From assembly GCA_945910005.1 (NCBI GenBank), contig OX246745.1, positions 6,203,591 to 6,267,590 on the forward strand: a DNA stretch of 64,000 bases, written 5' to 3'. This document shows, piece after piece, positions 48,901 through 60,499 of the stretch. The position numbers were made by a program, and so were the translations under genes. Numbering within the stretch: position 1 is the stretch's first letter; every line of letters begins with the position of its first letter. Source of the stretch: Isoperla grammatica. Its lineage: Eukaryota; Arthropoda; Insecta; Plecoptera; Perlodidae. Below the pieces are notes generated by a model. It saw only the letters and a list, made by a program, of their open reading frames with translations, ran no database searches and was not told the DNA's origin.

Positions 48901-49954
48901 CGAATTCCAAAATTCAAACATGGACCACAGGAACCACTGTTTATTACAACCACACTTCAAAGTTAAAAATTGTGAAGGTTAACATTTGAGTATTAGAACT
49001 GTGATACAGTTGAATTGTATTTATTAGGAACTGGGCCATGTAATAATTAGATGTGGAAATAAAGAACCAGATTTATTAAATTTCCACTAATTATTTAAAT
49101 TGAGAAAAAAATTGGTAAAATGGAGAACCCATCCTACAGAAACTAGTAGACATGGAAAAGATTTACGATCACATTAAAGTACACATACTACTTGCATTTG
49201 ATAACTTGGACAGGACAGAATGTAAAAACACCCTTTTAAGGACATAAACACAAATAATGACACCAATGACAATAACAAATGGAAATTACATTGCCCAATG
49301 CCCTATGGTGTAAACGGAAAGAATTTTGCATTAATGGGCCAACTATTTCATGATTTGACATTACAATACTACTCATCTTTCACCTCAGTTTCGTGGCGCG
49401 AGATCTCACAGACTTGGATCACTTGAGAGAATTCTGATTGAAAGCGATCCTAACCTAACAAAACGAGGTTTTATGTAGGTGGCAACAATGGTGGGTGGCT
49501 TGTCTTTAAGCAATGCACCCTCTGTCTCCCTGCACTAACTAGACATTAACAACTCTCACAGTCACAGGTAGGTGCGTCTTTGTAATCAATACCTTGATAA
49601 ATGTGCTTCATCATACTCACGCAATTGTAATAATGAACAACGCTCACGCGAGAAGGCTACACAAGAAAACGAAGCCCAGTAGTAATGTTAGCGATCAGCG
49701 CTCAACTCGTGCGCACCATCCACGTGAATTGAACAGGAAGCGGCGAGGTCTTCTTACGCATTATATATATAAATAGCGCACAATGGTATTGTCGCGTCTT
49801 GGTTAGCGCCCACCGAGTCCGACTGAGGTGAAGGATGAGGAGTGTCTGTGAAATCAATCAATACGGCGAGACTTGCCTGGCGCACTGACATAAGCCAGTG
49901 CTACCAATTAACAAAAAAATATACCCAAGTTTTACCCCGTTCATTCGCGTAAAG

Positions 49955-50032
49955 GTGTGACGGCGGCCGACGGTCATCACCACACTGGCCTCTAGTTCGG
50001 AAGGATGCGTGTTCGATTCCCGCCATGCATAA
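49955..50032 (+). mobile_element. tRNA-like SINE fragment
   Basis: A clear B box GTGTTCGATTCCC is preceded at the right distance by a poor A-box-like GGCGGCCGACGGTC. Confidence 0.4.
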
Positions 50033-50339
50033 TAGACCATTCAAAAGGTTTACCTCGAAAAGCGCCCTGCACATTCATACGAACGAGGCTATAAGATACG
50101 GAATGTGGGGACGCACGTGGGATAGTTCGAATGCCCATCCGTCAGTTCTCAGAAGTGACGTCACTCCAAGTGTCAAGTTGAATCATCACAGGAACCTCAG
50201 CCACGGATCTACGTAACATATATCGCTGTAGAATAGCGTTATTCCCAAAAAGGCAAGCGTTCGCATGCATAAAACAAGCCCCCCACGTGTGCAGTATTTG
50301 AAATAGTGATTGATCTAAGTAGGTTAGGTGGACTCTGGA

Positions 50340-50700
50340 CAAGCCTATTGCATCACTATTCTGCCTGAATAAGTGGAATAAAACATTCTCTGGTGTCCCG
50401 AGCTTCGAGTGATCGGTGTATGAACTCTGAACCAGCCACTTTGTAAATGACGTATTACGTTAACAATGAAGATCGGAACAATATGTCGACTGAAATGCAT
50501 TCCCTTAGAAGGATGTGAAATCGATTCATCCCCAGTTAGACAGTGCAGAGTGATCCGTGTATGAACCCTGAACGAGCACAAATTACTAGAATTGTAAAGA
50601 CTTCGAACACGACACAGTTTATTAAAAATGAAAATAAAGCATGTCGAATGAAATGCATGTTCCTGGGAGGAGATCGATCGATTCTGAGTTAGGTCAGCCA
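50340..50700. repeat. Diverged two-copy tandem repeat of about 180 bp
   Basis: GATCGGTGTATGAACTCTGA and GATCCGTGTATGAACCCTGA, plus TGAAATGCATTCC and TGAAATGCATGTTCC, recur in the same order. Confidence 0.6.
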
Positions 50701-50719
50701 CCTATGACCTCCATAGAAC

Positions 50720-53700
50720 AAGCGGCAGGGTTTTATTGCTTTGAGGGGAGGCATCTGCCTCTTGACGCGTTCGTGATAAATACTTCGACTCGTGACGTCA
50801 CATAACACAAACCAAGACCGCACTTCCACAATTACGTCAACGCGACGCGAGGAAAAGCGTCATAAATTCTTAGGAAAAAACTAGGAGAAGAAATAAACTG
50901 AAGATTTACTAAGAAACCCTTTCACGAACAGACGGCATGCGTCAACGGAACGACTAGTCCAGACATTACCATAACCATCTTCATTGAGCTGAACCCGCGG
51001 TGATCAATACTACTAGCAACTGCTCAGAGCACCAAGGCCCATCAAGAACATTTCGCCAGTAACCTTACAACCACTCAATTGTTTTGGTTTTTAAAACTTT
51101 ACTGGGGGGCACCAAATGCAGCGAGCGGGCCCTCCCCGGCGCTTTTCACAATCATGCCTACCACAAGCCGTTCATTAGCTACGTAGCCTCCTGTAGGTGG
51201 GAGGTCGTGCTAAGGGGTGGTATTACATCCCCTCCCCCGCCATTCGACCTCGTTTGAAGGAGTGGTGGGCGACACGAGCAAGGGGCGCGGGTTCGAGCTG
51301 CATCAAGTAGCCCAACACTTACTTCCCCATGGTACCAACCGAATGATTCGTCAGAATGTTCCTCAGTCATAGAACGAGCTTGATACAGGTCTGCCAGTAA
51401 GGGCCCGCACGAGTAGCTGTATGCCCGAGACACGGCCCGTCCGCTGACGGCAGACACAGGAGTATAAATACTGCGGCGAAATGGCAGCCTTCAATATTAC
51501 TTGACAATATCTTTTAAGTATAAACACGTGTTCTTAAATGGTTTATTTCGAGCTGCACTCGGCGGTTCGGTCGACACTCGACAGAGAGAAGTGGACGTGA
51601 CGTGACGAAACGCCGCACACGCACGCCCAACTGTGAAGCAGGGATTATTTGGGCAATTTCTTCACAATCACATTAGTGTTACGTTTCGAAGCCAGGCGAT
51701 TATATGGCTTCGCTTAGTCTCGACGCTTGTAGGACAACTCATACGACGAGTCTACTCACTCCGGTCTCTCCCCCCACACAGAGCGGTAAATTAATGAGGA
51801 TCAGATTTTACTGTACGTGTACGCGATTTTACGTGTACGCATGGGCGTCTCGAGAAGGGAGGGGGGGAGGGGGGGGGGAGAGCAAGGGGTGCAACCCTTT
51901 CCCCCTCTCAGAGAAAATTATGATTGTGAGTGACCGGCTAACATAAATATATGAATTTCAATTAATTTCATTCATTCAAGACCTATTTTAACGGCGCAAA
52001 ATCGTTTAAAAATTCCCTGTGGGGTTAACTGGGAGGCTACCGCCCCGCAGACGCCCTTCAACCAAATACACAGGATTGTTTTGTTTAGCCCCCCCCCCCC
52101 CCCCCCCCCCCCTTGAAAATATCTTGGCGATGCCCATGTGTGTACACACAGAACATGACATTCCAACGTGTTTGCACTTTGCAATGAAGCGATTGTTACC
52201 TTCTCCACACATAGTTAAGCACTGTAAAAAAAAAAACATACGTTGCCATTATGTCCATCCATCATTTCCAATTTTCTTCTATTTCAAATGAAATGAAATT
52301 CCACCGCGAGGCGCGAGCCTATAAGGGCGCGTCTAAGCGGTGCAGATTGCAGATTGTGAAGGAATGTCTCTCGGCTTCGCGAGCCCAGGCAGGCGAAGAG
52401 AAGCGCAATGCGTCGGGAAGGGAAGGGTTAATTCTCTGTTTATAAACTAGACGTTTTATTTAGCTATAAACAGGGTTAACGTGTGGGATCAGATCACTCC
52501 CTGGAGCAACATCAACAGGAACCATAAGAAATGCATTTTATAGCTACCGGTATCCATTTACGAGGCTCAATTTGTCAAAACTACGGCTATCCTACTACGT
52601 AAACACGAGCCAAAACGTTTTTTTTCCTGGATTTACGCACTGATCTTCACTTCATCATTATGTAACTTATTCAGTAGTACAAGGTCTAACATTATTATTG
52701 GCATATTATTATTTATTAATAATGAATATTCCCATCATATGGTCAAATGAAAACAGAGGATTGTAGCCATAGTTTCCCAGACACATGCAGTATAGAGGCT
52801 GGGAAAGGTGCACTCGTCGGTGTTAACACCCCTTTTGTTTACTTTCGTTCGACGCCACAATTCATAGTGAGTATGACACAGCTGACAGCTCGGCCTTGAG
52901 CACTATTTACTTTGCATAAGATTGCAAAACGCAGAAGAAACACTTGCGTCATCTTGAAGACGGGGACGGACCAGGCAAATCACAGCGTTACGTGTTCGGT
53001 TTCAACGAACGGAACCACTCCACACCGGATGCTAAATACCGGCAAACTCCGCCGAGTTTCGGGGAGGTTGTCGGGAACGTGGGACAAATACTCAATCACT
53101 CTAGCCTAGCTAGCCCTGACCCGAAAGACCCTTGACTGGACCACAGCAATCGAGACAGACAAACCGCTGACAGCCAATTCGAAGAAGAATCGAAAGTTCA
53201 TTTTCCTTTCCGAGAAGTTTCCAGGTGTACAGATGTCTGTACAGATGTCGCAGGTCTAGTCATGTCACGTGAAACAAGACTCTTTGTTGGTTTTAACAGG
53301 TGGTTCGCACTCGCACACGCACATCAGGCAGGACGTCCACATACTCTCGGTTGGCTCATATAAAATGACAAAAATCTAGATCTTTAAACCTTTTTTCATT
53401 AAGCCTATATGCAATTAAGACGCGTCAGGTTATTGATTCACTACTCCCTTCGCCGTACGATTTCAATTATAAGCTGGAATTAAATTTATAATTAACAATC
53501 CTGGGGCATGCAACGGTGTAAAATACAGGAATTGCTCAATAGGAAGAATTTAATTTAGCTCACATGCCTTATTGCTTTGCTAACACGCGCATATGAATCT
53601 CAATTAGAACCACCTGCGACTCTAAAGGAAGGTCCTCACCCCCGGTCAAAGCTAGGACGCAAGGGAAGTAGGTTCAACGAAGTGTCTGGACTCTGGGGCG

Positions 53701-54820
53701 GATACCCGGCGACTAGAACGGATCACAGACATTCGTGATCAAATTAGCAGCGTACAAAGCAATGAATAGATACTTCAAATCGTGCTCGTTTTTTGTACAG
53801 GTTATACTAGGAGAATTCACCCCTAATGGAACCGACCTGACGCTCCAGCTCTTTGTCCAGCCAGGGCAAGAGATGTGACCGATTGCCCTCGGGAACTGCA
53901 CGCCAGGACTTAGTGCTGCCATCATCTGAGGTGTGACAACTAAACGACATAAGTTATAAGGTTGCTCGCTACACATTATTAGCGTTGACGCGTCACACTC
54001 ACAGATTAGATCCAATCAAAATCTTCGCATGCTGAAGCGGAGTTCTTTAGCTCTAAGTGCAGGAACTACCCGAACGCGATTCTGATAGTCTTTGGAGTTG
54101 GGAGATATAGATATTTTGTTCGTATGATAATGTCCAGTGTCTACGTACATGTGTGCGTGTATTTTGTATATTATGTGATGATTACAATACAATTAACAAG
54201 TTATCTAAAAATGGGCGGGCTCCATATCCCGAATTGAAAGAAGGAATCACCAGATTGATTTCGTCCATTCCTTTCTACCCACTCCCAGTAATGCCATAGG
54301 CCTACAGCAGCTGTGCATAGGTTCCATTGCTATGAAAATTTGGGGGAAAAAAAATAATATTAAGAATTTTAAAAACATAATTATAAACGTTTCTATCCTC
54401 GATACTATTCTTATTAGTAATTATACACTTAGTTTTTAATAAGCCTATAAATACCGCAAGCACTACAAATCGCTAATTTGAAAGGTGCGGTGATGCGGTG
54501 CCGGCATCGGTTCCCGCACAACTATCTGGGCATCCCTTGTATAAATCTGAGTGTTCGCGCTTCCAGGTTTAGGTTATCAATCAAGTGGTGCCCTACATCC
54601 ATGATTTAGCATGTAATTATCGCAGTGCACGGCGTGGTGTGTGATGCCGCGTTGTCCAGCAGTCCAGGCCAGGGTGTAGCCGCCGCAATTGAACGCCAAG
54701 GCTGCACACAATGAGACGACCTCCGCAGTAGAAGCCACAGGTTTGCGATCCTACGTGACTGGCGTTGATTTAACGATTGTTTTTTTCCGCATAGCATCGC
54801 AAGGCAAGTGGTGTCAGGTG
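50720..54820. other. No recognised gene; GC-rich stretches and poly-G/C runs
   Basis: CpG-rich patches at 51540-51640 and 52310-52440 could be promoter-like. A C run of 24 lies at 52089-52112 and G runs near 51861-51880. Open stretches at 52912-53135 (plus) and 53713-54015 (minus) match nothing I know. The missing syndecan signal-peptide exon was sought here without success. Confidence 0.4.
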
Positions 54821-54831
54821 ATGCGTTGTGT

Positions 54832-54880
54832 GGTGAGCAATGTGAGCAATGTGAGCAATGTGAGCAACGTGAGCAGTGAG
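54832..54880. repeat. 9-bp tandem repeat
   Basis: GTGAGCAAT is repeated about four times, then degenerates to GTGAGCAACGTGAGCAGTG. Confidence 0.85.
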
Positions 54881-55324
54881 CAGGGAGCGAGCCCCAACAA
54901 AGATTGGATCACCCCCGGTCAAGAACCGTCTCGGTACGCGCCGTTACCTACTGCACTGCGGAGTGCAGAGTGCGGACTACGACCCGATAACACCATGTGG
55001 GCGAGTCTACGAAAATGAACCACACAGAAAACAAGACACTGCAGACAGACACAGATAAATTAATTGACGGTCTGACATGGGTTTCATACGGCCACACATC
55101 ACACATGTCTAGTACAGCAGAGTCCTCCCTCAAGGCTAATCACTTTTCGTTTTGTTTTTCGTTAACACGAACATTAATTAGGGGATGATGACAAATTTCT
55201 CCTAATGCTTAAGCCTTATTGGAGACCTGATTGTTTCCTGAAACAATATGCCTGCCCCCTGGCTTTAAAAAGTATAGGGGAGTCAGTGGGTCACGGGAGG
55301 GTTTTAACAGGTGTATTCATACTT

Positions 55325-55490
55325 CTGATTCTTGTTGCTTACGTCTCTATGCTACTCGAGACGATGAAGATGAAGGACAATTACAACAACTAAAACACAT
55401 GTTTTGCGGGATTCGAACCCACGTCTCTGGAGACACACGCTCAGGACCTACGCCTCAACCGCATGAGCCACCGCGGATGGCTTATTCACA
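55325..55490 (-). mobile_element. tRNA-derived SINE, family 1
   Basis: Read on the minus strand it begins GGTGGCTCATGCGGTTGAGG, has the B box GGTTCGAATCCC, and continues into the same ATCGTCTCGAGTAGCATAGA body as the copy at 20168. Confidence 0.8.
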
Positions 55491-55559
55491 CTTCAATTAG
55501 TTTGTTCAAGTTCTTGCAATGATTGGGGCTTGGAAAATTACTAGGAATAAGAAACTTCT

Positions 55560-55736
55560 TCTTAAAGCGCTGTTCACAATAAAATCGTAATGTCGAATGA
55601 TTTAGCATGATAAAATGTACGCTTGCGATCCCGATGCCGACAATTGTGGTTGGGGCTTTACATGGTTCGTATGGTGAATTAACTCTTTCGCGATTTCCGG
55701 GTTGCGATTACGATCCCGATCTCGATAATTGTGGGT
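55560..55736. mobile_element. MITE family C, rearranged copy
   Basis: One complete end (CCGATGCCGACAATTGTGGT then TGGGGCTTTA) is followed at once by another copy of the AACTCTTTCGCGATTTC half. This suggests a partial tandem or broken element. Confidence 0.65.
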
Positions 55737-56253
55737 ACTGACTGGGTAGGCCTTTTATTCCTTACTGCCAACCCAGTTCATGTTCACGCAGTATGGGAAT
55801 AAAACAATTGTTGCCGTAACGTCAACTGCCAACACCCGTCAATCGTTTGCGGGTAGCGCTCGTTTTTCGCGTTATGGGAATGAAAATCCTATAACGCAAA
55901 CAACGACATCGGATTTTATCATTAACGCCAATTGCATGAGCAGGTAGTAATAGTAAGAATTGTGGTGTTACAAAGATTACTGGACTCGGTACAAAGGTAG
56001 TTTATCCCACTTATCCCTTTATAGACCGATAGTAATGTTGGCGAGTAGTGAAATGGTTGTTCGTGTTAAGGAAATACACCATTTATAGACAGGTACTTAT
56101 GATGGTGTTGTTTATTTAATTAATACCCACCTTGAAGAAACGTAATCACAATATTGAGAAATGTGTGTTATCTCCAGATAAGTGTTATCAACTAATGTTA
56201 TAAAATCTTCGTAGTCTAAGATACTTGTGATGGCGAGGCTAGAGCATAGGGTC

Positions 56254-56716
56254 CAGTGATGATTTCAGACATTTTTCCTAGGGGGGGCTGATACAAATCT
56301 GCTATATTAGTTGGTGTTGCTATATTAGTAACTCATTTTATGGCTTTTTTTTGACGCCGTGACAAAAGGCAGGGGTGGAGGGGGTTACGGTCTCTGTTGA
56401 TGTTATCCTTTCAGTTTTCGAACATGAGGTGATTCCTATTTGACATTCTTACCTTAACCTAACATCGTTTAAATAGAAAATAAAATGTTGCAACATTTAT
56501 GTAGGTGAGTTTTTCGTGGAAATCGATTTTCCTGGTCTATATGAGGTGGAAAAATATACCTCATTTTCTTGCATTTTGCATATTTTTTTGCAAATTTACA
56601 TAACTTCATGTGATTTTTTCAATCTGCTAGGGGGGGGGGGGGGGCATTTACAACTGCCGGGGGGGGGGGGGGGGGGCTCCGCCCCCCCCCCCGAGATATG
56701 CCTGAAATCATCACTG
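56254..56716. mobile_element. Non-autonomous hAT element with intact 8-bp target duplication
   Basis: The ends are CAGTGATGATTTCAG and its complement, flanked by ATAGGGTC at 56246-56253 and 56717-56724. The 463-bp body holds poly-G runs at about 56630-56644, 56660-56677 and a poly-C run at 56683-56692, with no coding sequence. Confidence 0.9.
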
Positions 56717-56999
56717 ATAGGGTCCACTTAGTTTAGTGCCCACTGTCGAATGGGACAAACCCATCATCCGGGATGCCAACTTCCAATTGATAGCTCATGC
56801 CATGCATGATTGCTAGTGACAATCAGGCTGTTATCGCAAAGAGAAGAGTGCATACACATCCGGTAGTTACGCCACTGTACTGATTGTCGAAATATGTACG
56901 TGACTTTTTACTCGGGAAACTACCAGTTCTTAATTCTTTTCTTTAGTTTTTTCAGAGGATTTTTTAAAATTCTCTCAAAACATTGCTAACATAAAGAAT

Positions 57000-59299
57000 A
57001 GCGTCAAATTATTTTTTTTCTTTTAGTCGTGTCCATGTGTATTCAAGGTAGTACTAGATTTTGGCGGCTTATAAATTGTCAGGCTTAAGGTCTCCAAAAT
57101 CTTAATCCTACATATTTTCAATTTCTAAATTGTAATGGGAAACTGTACTGCAGTAGAGTTCCGTGGGAGTTTACACCATGGCCACACCATTTCCCCCCCG
57201 TTTTGTACCCCCATAGATACGTTGAAAGATAAGCGACCCCGGGATTTCTTGTTTTCCTAAAAACGATCGGACCTCATCGCCTTGAAGAATGTGGTGAGTG
57301 TATATTCAGTCATCTGAATTCCTCGTCCTTTGCTCGAGTTTAAATGGAGATAATTGCTCGACTGGACTTTGCTCTAGGGGTGTACCATGAAAACTACCTG
57401 AAAGGTTGGTGTAAGCTCCCGCAGAACTCCACTGTAGGTTTAACATTTATTGTCCCTCTCCTCCCCCTCCCTTTTTCTTCCTTTCCCACAAGTAGTATAC
57501 ACTGAAACAAGCACAAACCTTATCACAATTTTTAGCGTCTGTACAGCTTTTGATGCCAAAATTATAACCCCTCTCCCTGAAAATATTATTTTTTTTTGCG
57601 TAAGGACTTTCAAAATAGTATAATCTCTCTGAATACCATTGAACACACGATGAAGGTCACCCCTCACCCACCCACTACCCACTACGCATCCACCGAACCA
57701 TTGACACAGCAGAAAATATTTTTAGACGAATTTTGCTCGAATGTCGTTTGTGCTTTCATTCAAAGCCCGGGCCGGTACTGTTACTAACAGGTAAGGGCGG
57801 CAAAGTTACGTCTCGCACATGCGTTGCTATCATTCACTCAGAAGGTTAATTTACATGAATATCGAATATGGTATACGTTGAGCAGTGGCGTTCCGCGTTA
57901 GGCGTATCCAAGAGGGGGGGGGGGGGGAGACAAACAAAAACCTTTCGTAAAGGAAAAAAAAACGAAAATGACCTTTTACCTTTAAAGAAGACACTATTTC
58001 GTTTTATTTCATTGAATACCGGTACCAACCTATTTAAAAAAATACCGCATTGATCTACAGTTCACTGGTAAATGGGGGATTTAATATTTAATCAACAGTG
58101 CTGAACTAGCCTCCGCTTGTAACTTCTCAAGCAGTTCTTGACTACAGACAGCTTCTTTCCATTTCCATAATGCTATTTACCGGCAAAACGCGTAATCTAT
58201 CCGAAGGTTGTTTACGCGAACCTGATCCACGCTCGATCATAGAGGCAGACGTAAGGACGCACCCCTACTACGCCCTCCTACTCGTTGAACTGGACACCTT
58301 TCTATGTGATGAGCGTCAGCCCTTCAAAGTGATCCCTTCTCAGACCAGTGTTATTTATCGATCTACTAAGGCATCTCAGGTCAAATAAACAGGGCCATTC
58401 TATCGTTGTTAAGTTGTAATACGAGGATCAAGATGGGTTAGGTCTATACATCTTCGGATGTTGTTAACATTACCATGTATGTACATAACCAAACAATAAT
58501 TTGTAAACTTTAAAACACTAAACATTAATTGAAGCTGCTGTCAGTATGATATTGCAGAGGCGTAGTAAAATGTATTAATTATGTCAAGCACATCGTCTAG
58601 ACTATATGAACTGGAACTGGATTGATCATATTAAAAACGGAACTAAGTAGAGCACAGGTTTATGTAACCTCAACTAGTATTAGGACTTAATTTGAATGTA
58701 TTTAATGTTCCTTGTTATTGAAATTGTTTGAAAAGGAACAAGTGAATAAGCCTATTGATCCTGCTACAGGGAAAACATAGGGAAACTGAATGTCGTGGTA
58801 AGAATATATAATTGTTCTTGGTAAAGTACTTTCATGCGCAAAATAGTTGCGAGCTAAACTGACACGGTAGGGTTATTTTCTTTACCACGATTGTTACTGA
58901 AATGCATTTTCACCAACTTGTTCGTATAATGAAAACGGGGTGAGAGACATTCTGTCCGTCAGAACGTCACAATGAATCAATCCCGCTGATCGAGGACTCA
59001 CGTCCAATCCACCTCAATGGTCATATCTTCCATTGTAGGTATCAATCAAATAACCATTAACTCGTCCTCTGCTCATTGGCCTTCGCGGCGAGCCCCGCGC
59101 CGCAGCCTGGCCGCTTCTAGTTACATAACTAACGTCGCTTGCGTTTACGATTCTGCGAATTGTTTCGTCTACCCGATTAGAACATGCTAGCACAGAAAGT
59201 CGCAAATCACAATATCGAGATTAGCAAGAAATGTTGTACTGACTACGGGAATCCGAAGCATTGCAATTTGCAATGTAAGGAAGGGATGTGAAACCACCA
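57000..59299. other. No recognised gene
   Basis: An open plus-strand run at 58170-58388 and a minus-strand one at 59014-59205 show no homology I recognise. The rest is AT-rich sequence. Confidence 0.4.
57914..57927. repeat. Poly-G run next to a hAT-like end
   Basis: CAGTGGCGTTCCGCGTTAGG precedes the G run by about 30 bp. The CAGTGGCGT motif resembles hAT termini. The other end was not found. Confidence 0.5.
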
Positions 59300-59732
59300 G
59301 GGCCTGGATTCACACAGGATTCACACAGAGGTCAGAAGTCTTTTTCTCGTCTAAAACCCCAACCACAATTGTTGGCATCGTGATCGTGATCGTCATCGGC
59401 ATCGCAATCGTATATTTCTCATGACATTACGATTATATTGTGAACAACGCCATATGAACTAAGTTCGTTAATTCTTTCACGATTTCCGAATTACGATTAC
59501 AATCACGATGCCGAAAAATGTGGTTCGGGCTTTAACTTAAAACCAGACTAACTTTGGACCACATGTGAATTTTTGCTCGCGTCACATAAAAGGAAGTTAC
59601 TAATTCCTGGTGGGAACCAAAAATATGTTTTACAAATGTGTTCTCGGATATAAGCGTGGATTTGCAAGGGGTCCAAAGTTAGGCCGGCCTTGTAATTATG
59701 ACTTAGGAGTACCTCTTGTGAATCCAGGCCCA
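59300..59732. mobile_element. TIR transposon with nested MITE family C
   Basis: Outer ends GGGCCTGGATTCACA and TGTGAATCCAGGCCC are inverted. Inside, 59353-59535 is a full family C MITE (AAAACCCCAACCACAATTGT ... GTTCGGGCTTTAA). The outer family also provides the fragment at 1-82. Confidence 0.75.
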
Positions 59733-60214
59733 GGATATTATCAGGGCAGGCACTTGACATGTGGTGTTACCACTGAATTTTAACGATCCCATCAACAATA
59801 TTGAGTGGCTAATGATGAAAGAAATGAAGGTCAAAGTTCAAAGTTGCCTAAATGAAAAGTACGGATCGTTTAGCCTTTAGACTTAAGAGGTTATATTTTG
59901 AGGCGAGCCGTAAGGGGCCCGTAGTTTCACCATTGCGCAAACCTTTATACCTGTGCACTTGTGAATTATATTCCCATTGCGCCAGCAGGGCGAGTCATTT
60001 GGCGCATTAGGAAAATAAATGTTATAACTCTGTCAACTGTCAATAGGATCGCAATGAAAAACGTCAATTGTACCCACTTTTGATGTACGAAACTAAAAAA
60101 AACCCTCAGGAGTCACGACATAATATAACACAATGAAGAAGGTACTGGTATGTAAATTACATGACTTGTTTCAAACCAATTCCCAGATTACAAAGATTAC
60201 TAAGAATATGTTTT

Positions 60215-60490
60215 TGTCTCGGAGCTGTCGGCACAGCACAGATGTCTTTCAATATGTATTTGTCTGACGTCAGTCACTTCTCGGAGCTGTCGGCACAGCA
60301 CCTATGTCTTTCAATATGTATTTCTCTACCAAATACATATGTCTTTCAATATGTATTTGTCTGACGTCAGTCACTACTCGGAGCTGTCGGCACAGCACAT
60401 ATGTCTTTCAATATGTATTTGTCTACCAAATACACATTGAAAGACGTGTGCTGTGCCGACAGCTCCGATCGAGTAGTGACTGACGTCCCT
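60215..60490. repeat. Direct and inverted repeats with a 60-bp-arm hairpin
   Basis: CTCGGAGCTGTCGGCACAGC with ATGTCTTTCAATATGTATTT occurs three times in direct orientation. A complementary copy from 60425 folds back on the third, giving a long cruciform around TACCAAATACA. Confidence 0.85.
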
Positions 60491-60499
60491 TCGAGCGAA

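Noticed and set aside
58989..59037. Minus-strand ATG with a GTGAGT donor (MEDMTIEVDW) as the syndecan first exon
   Set aside because: It has no signal-peptide character and ends in phase 2, whereas the next syndecan exon needs phase 0.
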